From Kineococcus endophyticus (lineage in GTDB: Bacteria > Actinomycetota > Actinomycetes > Actinomycetales > Kineococcaceae), in assembly GCF_040796495.1 (NCBI RefSeq), contig NZ_JBFNQN010000001.1:310001-374000 (forward strand): DNA of 64,000 nucleotides. Reading direction: 5' to 3'. Below, in pieces: positions 42,673-51,326 of the stretch (the stretch's first letter is position 1; every line of letters starts with the position of its first letter). The position numbers were made by a program, and so were the translations under genes. The notes below the pieces were generated by a model, which did not search any database, was not told the DNA's origin, and saw only the letters and a list, made by a program, of their open reading frames with translations.

Positions 42673-43415
42673 GGACCGCGCAGGCCCCGGTGCGGGTCGC
42701 CACCTTCAACGTCCGGGAGCTGCTCGACGACACCGTCGCCGTCCGTGAGGTGCTGCGGGCGGTGGCCGCCGACGTGGTGTGCCTGCAGGAGGTGCCCACG
42801 CACGTCCTGGCCCGGCACCGGCTCGGGGTCCTCGCCGCCGACACGGGGTTGTGGGTGGCCGCCTCCGGCCCCGAGGGGGCGGGCACCGCGGTGCTCACCG
42901 CGACGCGCGTCGACGTGCGGGCCGCCGGCGTGCGCGCCTTGCCGACCCCGCGGCGGCGCGGTTGGAGGCCGGTCCGACCGCGCGGCACGGCCGAGGCCGT
43001 CGTGCGGGTGCCGGTGGAGCAGGGCTGGTCGGCGGCGGTCCTCGTGCGCAGCGTGCACCTCGGCCTGGATGCGGGGGAGCGGTTCGGCCACCTGTCCCGG
43101 CTCACCCCGGGGTGCGCCGTCGACGGGGAGGTCGGCCGGTGGCGGGACGCGCCCACCGTCGTCGCGGGTGACCTCAACGAGGAACCGGGCGGCCCGGTCC
43201 ACCAGCGGCTGTGCACGGTCCTCGTCGACGTCGCCGAGGCCGTGGGCGACCCGCAGCCCACCTTCCCGGCCCGCTCCCCGCGGCGTCGGCTGGACCTGCT
43301 GCTGGCGGACCGTCAGCTGAGCGTCGTCGGCGCGCACGTCCCGACCGGGCACCCGGGCGCGAGCGACCACCTGCCCGTGGTGGCGGACCTGCTGGTGCCC
43401 GTCGGACCCCGCTGA
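42669..43415 (+). CDS. Endonuclease/exonuclease/phosphatase family protein
   Basis: A 248-aa metal-dependent phosphoesterase. EEP motifs are present: A-T-F-N-V-R-E at the N-terminus, V-V-C-L-Q-E-V with the metal Glu near residue 40, A-G-D-L-N-E-E near 160-167 and a C-terminal S-D-H-L-P-V-V-A-D. The substrate (nucleic acid, phosphoinositide or sphingolipid) cannot be assigned. GTG 42669 overlaps the kinase stop by 4 nt. A similar gene lies beside glkA in Streptomyces. Confidence 0.83.
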   Translation: MRTAQAPVRVATFNVRELLDDTVAVREVLRAVAADVVCLQEVPTHVLARHRLGVLAADTGLWVAASGPEGAGTAVLTATRVDVRAAGVRALPTPRRRGWRPVRPRGTAEAVVRVPVEQGWSAAVLVRSVHLGLDAGERFGHLSRLTPGCAVDGEVGRWRDAPTVVAGDLNEEPGGPVHQRLCTVLVDVAEAVGDPQPTFPARSPRRRLDLLLADRQLSVVGAHVPTGHPGASDHLPVVADLLVPVGPR

Positions 43416-43418
43416 GGG

Positions 43419-44066
43419 TCAGACGACGGCACCGTCGTCATCGTCGTCGTCCCGGCTGCTCGGCAGGCGGATGACGAGGGTCGCGAAGCCGGCGACGAAG
43501 ACCGCCGCCGTGATGGCCGTCATGAGCTGGGGGACGTCGTTCCAGCCCAGCGCGACGACGAGGAGGAACAGCGGGGAGCCGACGACGGCGATCCAGGCGG
43601 CCCAGCCGACGACGTCGCGCGGCAGCGGGGACGGGTCGGCCGGGACGAAGCGGTCCTCCCCGAGCGCCCGCAGCTCGGCGGGTTCGTCGTCGCGCTGACG
43701 GGGGGTCGCGAACCACTCCGGGGACGGGACGTCCTCGCGCGGGGCCGGCGGCAACGGTGCGGCCGGCCGGACGAGCCGGGTGCGGTCCTCGGGGGACTCG
43801 GCCGGTTCCTCGGCTCCGGCGCGGTGCCGGGGGGACCGGTCCTCGGCGGACTCGGTCGCGGTGGTGGCCTCCTCGGCCGCGGCGGGGGAGTCCTCACCCG
43901 CCGGGTCTCCTGCGTCGGGCGCGCCCGTGGGCTCGGCCGGGGTCGTGTCCCGCGCGTCCTCGGTGCGTTCCGGCGCCGCGGCGTCGTCCCCCCAGTGCGC
44001 GACGATCTCGGCGAACGCCGCGTCGACGTCGAGGGGGCCGGATCCGTCGTCCGGGGTGCGGGACAC
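43419..44066 (-). CDS. Acidic membrane protein (unknown function)
   Basis: A 215-aa protein: an acidic, Glu/Asp/Pro/Ala-rich cytoplasmic region (about 1-145) with short conserved-looking pieces (VDAAFAEIVAHWGD, SPEWFATP, ALGEDRFVPADPSPLP), two transmembrane helices (VGWAAWIAVVGSPLFLLVVAL and the next) and an aspartate-rich C-terminus of six consecutive Asp. Actinobacteria carry similar proteins near this locus; function unknown. It converges on the EEP gene with a 3-bp gap and diverges from the acyltransferase. Confidence 0.65.
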   Translation of the reverse strand: MSRTPDDGSGPLDVDAAFAEIVAHWGDDAAAPERTEDARDTTPAEPTGAPDAGDPAGEDSPAAAEEATTATESAEDRSPRHRAGAEEPAESPEDRTRLVRPAAPLPPAPREDVPSPEWFATPRQRDDEPAELRALGEDRFVPADPSPLPRDVVGWAAWIAVVGSPLFLLVVALGWNDVPQLMTAITAAVFVAGFATLVIRLPSSRDDDDDDGAVV

Positions 44067-44100
44067 GCTGTCATCGTGTCACGCCGGGACCGGACCGGTC

Positions 44101-44144
44101 GAGGTCGACGCGAGGTCGACGCGATGTCGACGTGGGCTCGACGC
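44101..44144. repeat. Four 11-bp tandem direct repeats in a divergent promoter region
   Basis: GAGGTCGACGC, GAGGTCGACGC, GATGTCGACGT and GGGCTCGACGC run head to tail from 44101. The 11-bp period places each unit on the same DNA face. They lie between divergent starts at 44066 and 44205, so they may be a cooperative protein-binding array. Confidence 0.6.
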
Positions 44145-44204
44145 GAGCCGGACCTGTGGTCGCGGTGCCCCCTGGTGCCGGTGCTCACAGGTAGCGTTCC
44201 GGAG

Positions 44205-45035
44205 GTGCCCCGGTTCCCGGTCCTGTACTGGCCGATCAAGCTGCTCGTCGCCGAACCGCTGGTCACCGCCGTCTTCCGGCCGTGGGTGCGCGGGCTCGAG
44301 CACGTCCCGACCTCCGGCCCGGCGATCCTGGCCAGCAACCACCTCTCGGCGGCCGACACCGTGCTGCTGCCGACCGTCGTGCGCCGCCGCGTCACGTTCA
44401 TCGCCAAGGCCGACCTGTTCCGGGGCACGGGCGTCAAGGGGAAGCTGACGGCCGGGCTCATGCACGGCATCGGGCAGCTGCCCGTGGACCGCTCCGGAGG
44501 TCGCGCGTCCTCGGCGGCGATCGACAGCGCGGTGTCGGTGCTGCGCGACGGCGAGCTGTTCGGCATCTACCCCGAGGGCACGCGGTCGCCCGACGGACGC
44601 CTGTACCGCGGGCGCACGGGGGTGGCCCGCATCGCGCTGGCCTCGGGGGCCCCCGTGCTGCCGGTCGCGATGGTCGGCACCGAGGACCTCCTCCCGACCG
44701 GCCGCGTGCTGCCCAAGGTGCGCCGCGTCGGCGTCGTCATCGGTGAGCCGCTGGACTTCTCCCGCTACGCCGGGCGGGCCGACGACCAGCTCGTCGTGCG
44801 CTCGGTCACCGACGAGGTGATGGCCGCGATCCAGGCGCTCTCGCACCAGGAGTACGTCGACGCCTACGCCGAGCGCAGCCGGCTGCGCGCCGAGCTGTCG
44901 CGGGGGACGGGCGTGCCCGAACCGACCACGCCGTCCTCCGGTGGGCCCGGTGGCCGTGCCGCCCCGACGGGGGAGCCGCCACGGCCCCCGGCAGCGGGCG
45001 ACGACGCGCCGGGCGGGGGTGCCGCGACGCGCTGA
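44205..45035 (+). CDS. 1-acyl-sn-glycerol-3-phosphate acyltransferase-like (PlsC family)
   Basis: A 276-aa membrane-associated acyltransferase of glycerophospholipid synthesis. Block I reads S-N-H-L-S-A-A-D (the H-x4-D motif, about residues 46-51); block III Y-P-E-G-T-R-S-P-D-G near 124-133; block IV ALASGAPVLPVAMVG. GTG 44205 lies 7 nt after TAGCGT, suggesting a leaderless message. The C-terminal 40 residues are a Pro/Gly-rich tail. Mycobacterial Rv2182c is an equivalent neighbour in this block. Confidence 0.87.
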   Translation: MPRFPVLYWPIKLLVAEPLVTAVFRPWVRGLEHVPTSGPAILASNHLSAADTVLLPTVVRRRVTFIAKADLFRGTGVKGKLTAGLMHGIGQLPVDRSGGRASSAAIDSAVSVLRDGELFGIYPEGTRSPDGRLYRGRTGVARIALASGAPVLPVAMVGTEDLLPTGRVLPKVRRVGVVIGEPLDFSRYAGRADDQLVVRSVTDEVMAAIQALSHQEYVDAYAERSRLRAELSRGTGVPEPTTPSSGGPGGRAAPTGEPPRPPAAGDDAPGGGAATR

Positions 45036-45131
45036 CCGCGCGGTGGCAGAGTGCTGCCGTCCAAGGGTCGTCCCGCGGGTCTTCCCAGGGGTCAGGCACG
45101 CCGGCGAGGACGCCGGGGAGTGGAGTCCAGG

Positions 45132-46163
45132 ATGCGGGTCGGGATCCTCACCGGGGGCGGCGACTGCCCCGGTCTCAACGCCGTCGTGCGGGCGGCGGTC
45201 ATCGCCGGGACGCAACGGCACGGCATGGAGTTCGTCGGCTTCGTCGACGGCTGGCGCGGGGTGCTGGACGGCGAGACCGTGCCGCTCGACGAGGCCGCGG
45301 TCCGGCCGCTGCTGACCGTCGGCGGCACCGTCCTGGGCTCGTCCCGGACCAACCCGCTCAAGGACGGCGAGGAGCAGGGCGTGGCCCGGGTGCGGGCGCA
45401 GCTGTCCGCCCTCGGGGTCGACGCGCTGCTGGCCATCGGCGGCGAGGACACGCTCGGCGTCGCGACGGCGCTGCACGAGGCGGGCGTCCCCGTGGTGGGC
45501 GCGCCGAAGACCATCGACGACGACCTGTCGGCCACCGACGCGACCTTCGGCTTCGACACCGCCGTCCAGACCGCGGTCGACGCGTGCGACCGCCTGCGCA
45601 CGACGGGGGCCAGCCACCACCGCGCGATGATCGTCGAGGTGATGGGCCGGCACGCCGGGTGGATCGCCCTGCACACGGGCATGGCGGCGGGCGCGCACGT
45701 CACGCTGCTGCCCGAGGAGGACGTCGACCTCGACGCCGTGGGTGCCACGGTGCGCGAGGTGCTGGCCCGCGGTGAGGCGCCGCTCGTCGTCGTCAGCGAG
45801 GGCGCCAAGGTGCACGGCGCCGAGGCCGTCAAGAACGCTCCGCGGGACGCCTTCGGGCACGTCCAGCTCGGCGGGGCGGGCGACGCCCTCGAGCACGAGA
45901 TCGCCGCGCGGGTGCCGGGGCTGTCCACGCGCGTCACCGTCCTGGGCCACCTGCTGCGCGGCGGGACGCCGTCGGCCGCGGACCGCATCCTCGCGACGCG
46001 GTTCGGCCTCAGCGCGATCGAGGCGCTCGCGTCTGGGAACCTGGGGACCATGGCGTCGCTGCACGGGGTGGACGTGGTGCAGGTGCCGCTCGCCGACGCG
46101 ACGGGCGTCCTGCGAACCGTTCCCGAGAGCAGGCGCGCGGAGACGGCGGGGCTGCACTGGTGA
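45132..46163 (+). CDS. 6-phosphofructokinase, PPi-dependent-type active site
   Basis: A 343-aa group III phosphofructokinase of glycolysis. Phosphoryl-donor motif T-G-G-G-D-C-P-G-L-N near residues 7-16. At the positions that distinguish donors it has Asp in G-G-E-D-T (about 104) and Lys in P-K-T-I-D-D-D (about 126), the pair typical of pyrophosphate-using enzymes such as that of Amycolatopsis; ATP enzymes have Gly at both. The usual Asn of TIDND is Asp here. M-G-R-H-A-G-W (substrate) is intact. ATG 45132 has GGAG upstream. Confidence 0.88.
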   Translation: MRVGILTGGGDCPGLNAVVRAAVIAGTQRHGMEFVGFVDGWRGVLDGETVPLDEAAVRPLLTVGGTVLGSSRTNPLKDGEEQGVARVRAQLSALGVDALLAIGGEDTLGVATALHEAGVPVVGAPKTIDDDLSATDATFGFDTAVQTAVDACDRLRTTGASHHRAMIVEVMGRHAGWIALHTGMAAGAHVTLLPEEDVDLDAVGATVREVLARGEAPLVVVSEGAKVHGAEAVKNAPRDAFGHVQLGGAGDALEHEIAARVPGLSTRVTVLGHLLRGGTPSAADRILATRFGLSAIEALASGNLGTMASLHGVDVVQVPLADATGVLRTVPESRRAETAGLHW

Positions 46164-46206
46164 ACTCCGGCGCCCGCGGGGGCGCCGGGGTGCGACACTG
46201 GCCCGC

Positions 46207-47616
46207 GTGAGCACGCACACGACCGCGACGACCGCCCCGAGCTCGATCCCGGGTCAGTCCAGCACCAGCTGGCCGGACCTGCCCGCCGCTCAGCAGCCGC
46301 AGTGGCCGGACGCCGCCGCGCTGGCCGAGGTGCAGGCGGAGCTCGCGTCGTATCCGCCGCTCGTGTTCGCCGGGGAGGCCGACCAGCTGCGCGCGCAGCT
46401 GGCCAAGGCGGCCCGCGGCGAGGCGTTCCTGCTCCAGGGCGGGGACTGCGCCGAGACGTTCGCCGGCGCGACGGCCGACGGCATCCGCCGCCGGCTCAAG
46501 ACGATGCTGCAGATGTCGGCCGTCCTGACGTACGGCGCTTCGTTGCCCGTGATCAAGGTCGGCCGCATGGCGGGCCAGTTCTCCAAGCCGCGCTCGAGCA
46601 ACGACGAGACGCGTGACGGGGTGACGCTGCCCGCCTACCGCGGTGACGCCGTCAACGACTACGCCTTCACGCCCGAGTCGCGGACGCCGGACCCCCAGCG
46701 GCTGCTGCGGGCGTACCACACGTCCTCGGCGACGCTGAACCTCATCCGCGCCTTCACGACCGGTGGCTACGCGGACCTGCGCAAGGTCCACGAGTGGAAC
46801 CGCGGTTTCGCGGCGACGGCGGCCAACGCCAAGTACGAGGCGCTGGCCCGGGACATCGACAAGGCGATGAAGTTCATGATCGCTTGCGGCGCCGACTTCG
46901 ACGCCCTGCAAACGGTCGACTTCTTCGCCAGCCACGAGGCGCTGCTCCTCGACTACGAGCGGCCGCTGACCCGCACGCTGGACGAGGAACCGCCGCTCAG
47001 CGGTCCGGCCGGCACCGACGTGCGCCAGGGCGGTCCCTACGACGTCTCGGGGCACATGGTGTGGATCGGGGAGCGCACCCGTCAGCTCGACGGCGCGCAC
47101 GTCGACTTCGCCTCCAAGATCCGCAACCCCATCGGCATCAAGCTGGGGCCGAAGACGTCCGTCGAGGACGCGCTCGCGCTCGTGGAGAAGGTCGACCCGT
47201 ACCGCGAGCCGGGCCGGCTGACCTTCATCACGCGCATGGGCGCCTCGACGATCCGCGAGGCGCTGCCCGCGCTCGTCGAGGGCGTCACCCGCGCCGGGGC
47301 GCAGGTCACCTGGGTCTGCGACCCGATGCACGGCAACACGATCACCTCGACCAGCGGCTACAAGACGCGCCGGTTCGACGACGTCGTGGACGAGGTGCGC
47401 GGGTTCTTCGAGGTGCACCGCGCGCTGGGCACCGTGCCCGGCGGCCTGCACGTCGAGCTCACGGGGGACGACGTCACCGAGTGCCTCGGCGGTGCGTTCG
47501 ACATCGACGACGCGGCCCTGGCGACCCGCTACGAGTCGCTGTGCGACCCGCGCCTGAACCACCAGCAGTCCCTCGAGCTGGCGTTCCTCGCGGCGGAGAT
47601 GCTCTCCCAGCGCTGA
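46207..47616 (+). CDS. aroG: Class II 3-deoxy-7-phosphoheptulonate synthase
   Basis: A 469-aa plant-type DAHP synthase, first enzyme of the shikimate pathway, condensing PEP and erythrose 4-phosphate. Typical segments: LLQGGDCAETF (metal Cys), KVGRMAGQFSKPRS, GFAATAANAKYEALA, GERTRQLDGAHVDF and CDPMHGNT. GTG 46207 begins 7 nt after GACACT, an acceptable -10. It corresponds to mycobacterial Rv2178c and sits, as there, near the Ser/Thr kinase and Rv2175c-like genes. A perfect palindromic terminator follows. Confidence 0.95.
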   Translation: MSTHTTATTAPSSIPGQSSTSWPDLPAAQQPQWPDAAALAEVQAELASYPPLVFAGEADQLRAQLAKAARGEAFLLQGGDCAETFAGATADGIRRRLKTMLQMSAVLTYGASLPVIKVGRMAGQFSKPRSSNDETRDGVTLPAYRGDAVNDYAFTPESRTPDPQRLLRAYHTSSATLNLIRAFTTGGYADLRKVHEWNRGFAATAANAKYEALARDIDKAMKFMIACGADFDALQTVDFFASHEALLLDYERPLTRTLDEEPPLSGPAGTDVRQGGPYDVSGHMVWIGERTRQLDGAHVDFASKIRNPIGIKLGPKTSVEDALALVEKVDPYREPGRLTFITRMGASTIREALPALVEGVTRAGAQVTWVCDPMHGNTITSTSGYKTRRFDDVVDEVRGFFEVHRALGTVPGGLHVELTGDDVTECLGGAFDIDDAALATRYESLCDPRLNHQQSLELAFLAAEMLSQR

Positions 47617-47621
47617 CCGGT

Positions 47622-47665
47622 ACGACGAAGGGCCCGGGACCTCGAGGTCCCGGGCCCTTCGTCGT
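47622..47665. terminator. Bidirectional terminator, perfect 44-bp palindrome
   Basis: The sequence reads identically on both strands over 22-bp arms centred between 47643 and 47644. It lies between the convergent DAHP synthase and kinase genes. Confidence 0.9.
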
Positions 47666-47673
47666 GCTCAGGG

Positions 47674-49551
47674 TCAGACCACCGTCAGGGTGATCGTCGA
47701 GCCCTTCGGGACGCTCTGGCCGGCGGCGGGGTCGCTGCTGCGGACGGTGCCGAAGACGCCGCCCAGGATGTTGTCGCGGGCCACCTTGAAACCCAGGGCC
47801 TGCAGCTGCTGGGTCGCCGCGTCGACGTTCTTGCCCTGGACCTGCGGGACCTGGACGAGCGGGGGTCCGGCGGACACGACGAGCCGGACGGCGTCGCCGC
47901 GGAAGAGGGTCCCGTCGGCGGGGGTCTGGGAGATGACCTGCCCCTTCGGCACCGTCTCGCTGATCTGCTGGTCGACGCCGCCCACGGTGAGCCCGCGGTC
48001 GGTGATCGCCGTGGCCGCCGCGTCCTGCGGCTGGTCCACGACGTTCGGGACGTCGATCGGCTCGCGGCCCTTGGAGACGACGAGCGCGACGGGGCTGTCG
48101 TGGTTCACCACCGTCCCGGCGGCCGGGTCGGTGCGGATCACGGCGCCCTCGGGGACGTCCTCGCTGAATTCCTGGCTGACGGCGCCCACGCCCAGACCCG
48201 TGTCGCGCAGCCGGGACTCCGCGTCGGACTGCGAGGCCCTGACGACGTCCGGGACGGCGAACTGCTGGATCCCGCGGCTGACGACGATGGTCACCGTGCC
48301 GTCCTTGCGGACGCGGTCCCCGTCCTCGGGGTCGCTGGAGGCGACGAGCCCGGTGGCGACCGTGTCGCTGAACCCCTGCTGCTCGTCGACGCCCAGCCCC
48401 GCCGACTGCAGGATCGAGCGCGCCTCCTGCGGTGACTTCCCGGCCACGGCGGGGGTCGTCGTGTACGCGCCGGGCCCGGCGAGGAAGTACCAGGAGATGC
48501 CGGCGCCGACGGCCAGGACCAGCAGCACGAGGCCCACGAGCAGGCCCCGGCGCGAGCGGTGGCCCTCCGAGGACGGCACGGTGTCCGCCTCGTCCTTCGC
48601 CGCCAGGGCCCCGATGCGGGTGGTGCTGCCCGGCGCGGACGGGGTGGCCGGACGGGGTGCCCGGGCGCCGAGCTGCTCCGGCGTCAGGGACGACCGCACG
48701 GCGCGCAGCTGCTCGAGCATCTCCCCGGCGTCGGCGGGCCGTTCGTCGGGGTCCTTGGCCAGGGCGTCGAGGACGAGCGCGTCGAGCGCCTTCGGCAGGC
48801 CCGGCGCCTTCACCGACGGCGGTGGCACGGTCTCGTGGACGTGCTTGTAGGCGATCGTGAACGGGCTGTCGCCGGTGAAGGGCGGCGCGCCCGTGAGCAT
48901 CTCGTAGAGCATGACGCCCACGCCGTAGACGTCGCTGCGCGCGTCGGTCTCGCCGGTCTCGAGCTGCTCGGGCGCCAGGTACTCGGCGGTGCCCATGAGG
49001 TCGCCCATGCCGACGGTGGTGCTCTGCCCGCCGCCGGCGGAGGCGGCCCGGGCCAGGCCGAAGTCGGCCACCTTGACCCGGCCGTCGTCGGCGACGAGGA
49101 CGTTGGCCGTCTTGACGTCCCGGTGCAGGACGCCCTTGCGGTGCGCCTCGGCGAGGGCGTCGAGGACGTCCGCCGTGACGCTGAGGGCCTCGCCGGGAGT
49201 GAGCGCGCCCTTGTCGAGGACGACGTCGCGCAGCGTGCGCCCGTCGATGAGCTCCATGACGAGGTAGGCCGTCTCGGTGCCGCCCTCGTGGTCCACGCCC
49301 TGGTCCAGGACGGCCACGATGCCCGGGTGCGTCAGACGTGCCGCGGACTTGGCCTCCCGGACGAACCGGGAGCGGGCCGTCGGGTCGTGGGCGAGGTCCG
49401 CGCGCAGGACCTTGAGGGCGACCACGCGCTCGAGGCGCTCGTCCTCGGCCCGGTAGACGACGCCCATGCCCCCGCGGCCGACACGGCCCAGGACGTGGTA
49501 CCGCCCGTCCAGGCGTCGTCCGACGAGGGGGTCGGAGAGGGTCGCGTCCAC
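47674..49551 (-). CDS. PASTA-domain Ser/Thr protein kinase
   Basis: A 625-aa transmembrane eukaryotic-like kinase. The catalytic domain spans about residues 12-275: G-R-G-G-M-G-V-V-Y loop, H-R-D-V-K-T-A-N catalytic loop, D-F-G-L motif. A juxtamembrane linker leads to one helix near 335-358 (LLVGLVLLVLAVGAGISWYF). Four extracellular PASTA repeats follow (about 360-625), which bind peptidoglycan fragments. By position it corresponds to mycobacterial pknL, but PknL lacks PASTA repeats; the domain layout is PknB-like. The GTG start lies 8 nt after TAGACT. Confidence 0.92.
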   Translation of the reverse strand: MDATLSDPLVGRRLDGRYHVLGRVGRGGMGVVYRAEDERLERVVALKVLRADLAHDPTARSRFVREAKSAARLTHPGIVAVLDQGVDHEGGTETAYLVMELIDGRTLRDVVLDKGALTPGEALSVTADVLDALAEAHRKGVLHRDVKTANVLVADDGRVKVADFGLARAASAGGGQSTTVGMGDLMGTAEYLAPEQLETGETDARSDVYGVGVMLYEMLTGAPPFTGDSPFTIAYKHVHETVPPPSVKAPGLPKALDALVLDALAKDPDERPADAGEMLEQLRAVRSSLTPEQLGARAPRPATPSAPGSTTRIGALAAKDEADTVPSSEGHRSRRGLLVGLVLLVLAVGAGISWYFLAGPGAYTTTPAVAGKSPQEARSILQSAGLGVDEQQGFSDTVATGLVASSDPEDGDRVRKDGTVTIVVSRGIQQFAVPDVVRASQSDAESRLRDTGLGVGAVSQEFSEDVPEGAVIRTDPAAGTVVNHDSPVALVVSKGREPIDVPNVVDQPQDAAATAITDRGLTVGGVDQQISETVPKGQVISQTPADGTLFRGDAVRLVVSAGPPLVQVPQVQGKNVDAATQQLQALGFKVARDNILGGVFGTVRSSDPAAGQSVPKGSTITLTVV

Positions 49552-49596
49552 GGTCAGCGAGTCTAGGTCGACTCAGCGTCCGATCCGGTCCGCGAC

Positions 49597-50718
49597 TCAG
49601 CGGAAGCGGGCCTGCAACGTCTGGACGTTCGCGACGTAGCGCCGGGTGTCGTCGTACATCCCGCGGGAACGGACCGAGGCCTGCCCCTGGTAGTACGACG
49701 CGATCGCGACGTCCGGCGGGTTGTTGGCGACGAGCGTGCGCAGGATCGCGACGCCGGCCTTGGCGTTGTCGCGGGCGTCGAAGAGGTCGATGGGTTCCCC
49801 GAGCAGGTTCGAGGCCCACTCGCCCGAGCTCGGGATGACCTGCATCGCCCCGATGGCGTTGGCGTGCGAGACGACCTTCATCTGGAAGCCCGACTCCTGC
49901 ATGCCGATGGCCAGGGCGAGGGAGGGGTCCACCCCGAGCCGCACGGCCGTCGAGCGGATGATCTCCCGCATCTCCGCCTTGCTCGGCTGCTTGCTCGCCT
50001 GGATGCGGGCGCGGTTGGTCGAGACGGCGTCCGAGACGGCGGGAGCCTGGGTGGTGGGCTTCGGCGTCGTGGCCGGCTTGGCCGACTGGCCCGCGGCGCC
50101 GGTGCGCAGCGTCTGGCCCTCGACGATGAAGCCGGCCGCGTCGAGGCCGTTGAGGGCCACCAGGTCGGCCACGCTCGTCCCCGTCGTCAGGGCGATGTGC
50201 GAGAGCGTGTCACCGGCCGCGACGGTGTAGGTGCCGCCCGCCGCGGGGGCGCGCCCGCCCGAGGTCGAGGCCCCGGCCGTGCCGCCGGGCAGCGTCAGCA
50301 CCTGACCGGCCCGCAGGAAGCCGTCGGCCGAGAGCCCGTTCGCGTCGCGCAGAGCACCGACGGTCGTGCCCTGCGCCAGGGCGATGTGGGAGAGCGTGTC
50401 GCCGTCCTGCACGGTGTACGAGCCGCCCCCCGACGTGCTCTGCGGCCCCGGGACGCGCAGCTGCTGCCCCTCGACGACGAAGGCGTCCGCACCCAGCCCG
50501 TTGGCCGTGACGACGGCGTCGACGGTGGTGCCGTGCGCGGCCGCGATGGCCCCGACGGTGTCCCCGGCCTCGACGGTCACCACGGTCTCGCCCGGGGCCG
50601 CGGCGGCGTGCGCGGCGGGGACGAGGGCGGTGGGGGCGGCGGCGCCGACGAGCGCGGCGGCCAGCCAGCGTCCGCGACGCGCACCGGGGGTGGGGGTGTC
50701 AGTGGTCTCGTCGGCCAT
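49597..50718 (-). CDS. LysM lytic transglycosylase
   Basis: A 373-aa secreted wall hydrolase. An N-terminal signal peptide (LAAALVGAAAPTALVPAAHA) precedes three LysM peptidoglycan-binding repeats (about 45-90, 98-142, 160-204), a Pro/Thr linker and a C-terminal SLT domain. Catalytic Glu lies in A-I-G-M-Q-E-S-G-F-Q; AIGAMQVIPSS is typical of the fold. ATG 50718 is preferred over upstream in-frame starts because of the signal peptide. It neighbours the PASTA kinase, and its promoter carries the damage-type motif. Confidence 0.9.
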   Translation of the reverse strand: MADETTDTPTPGARRGRWLAAALVGAAAPTALVPAAHAAAAPGETVVTVEAGDTVGAIAAAHGTTVDAVVTANGLGADAFVVEGQQLRVPGPQSTSGGGSYTVQDGDTLSHIALAQGTTVGALRDANGLSADGFLRAGQVLTLPGGTAGASTSGGRAPAAGGTYTVAAGDTLSHIALTTGTSVADLVALNGLDAAGFIVEGQTLRTGAAGQSAKPATTPKPTTQAPAVSDAVSTNRARIQASKQPSKAEMREIIRSTAVRLGVDPSLALAIGMQESGFQMKVVSHANAIGAMQVIPSSGEWASNLLGEPIDLFDARDNAKAGVAILRTLVANNPPDVAIASYYQGQASVRSRGMYDDTRRYVANVQTLQARFR

Positions 50719-50783
50719 GGCGTCCCTCGCAGTCGTGACGGGTGGTGCAGCTGGTGCGGGAGTGCACCGGTGGGGCAGGGCTG

Positions 50784-50806
50784 AACCTAGCGGACCCCTC
50801 CGACAC
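50784..50806 (-). promoter_or_regulatory. PafBC-type DNA-damage promoter of the LysM transglycosylase gene
   Basis: Minus strand: GTGTCGGAG, 8 nt, TAGGTT. The predicted transcript starts near 50777 and has a leader of about 60 nt. On the other side, GGTGACCGG is repeated at 50849 and 50869. Confidence 0.55.
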
Positions 50807-50912
50807 TCCGCCGTCCACGATGTCGGAGGAGCAGCGCCGAGCACGGGAGGTGACCGGGCGCGTCGCGCGGTGACCGGTGTCGTCCCCGCGGCGGACACGG
50901 CAGACTGGTGGG

Positions 50913-51308
50913 GTGGTTGCACCGCTGAGAGCAGAGATCGCCCGGGAGAAGAGCACCGAGGAGCTGGACGGCCTCGTCCCGGAGTGGCTGACCGTCCCCG
51001 ACGTCGCCGAGCGGACCGGCCAGGACCAGCGCGTCGTGCGTCGCTGGCTGCAGGAGCGCGAGCTCGTCGCGGTCCGGCGGGGCGAGCGCTCCGTGGCCCA
51101 GGTCCCGGCCGCGTTCGTCACCGACGAGGGGCCGCTGAACCACCTCAAGGGGACCCTGTCGGTCCTCATGGACTCGGGGTACACCGACGTGGAGGCGCTG
51201 GCCTGGCTCTTCACTCCTGACGACACCCTGCCGGGGACCCCCATCGACGCGCTGCGGGCCAACCGCAAGACCGAGATCCGGCGACGGGCCCAGGCGCTCA
51301 GCTTCTGA
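50913..51308 (+). CDS. Rv2175c-like winged-helix DNA-binding protein
   Basis: A 131-aa regulator. Residues about 27-72 form the helix-turn-helix (WLTVPDVAERTGQDQRVVRRWLQERELVAVRRG), followed by the conserved C-terminal domain (VPAAFVTDEGPLNHLKGTLSVLMDSGYTDVEALAWLF). In mycobacteria Rv2175c is phosphorylated by PknL, encoded next to it; here the PASTA kinase gene lies 1.4 kb away. GTG 50913 is the plausible start. Its target genes are unknown. Confidence 0.87.
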   Translation: MVAPLRAEIAREKSTEELDGLVPEWLTVPDVAERTGQDQRVVRRWLQERELVAVRRGERSVAQVPAAFVTDEGPLNHLKGTLSVLMDSGYTDVEALAWLFTPDDTLPGTPIDALRANRKTEIRRRAQALSF

Positions 51309-51326
51309 GCCGCCCGAGCCCGGTGC

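Noticed and set aside
44101-44144. Possible short CRISPR or transposon end
   Set aside because: Units are only 11 bp with no spacers, no inverted ends and no target duplication.
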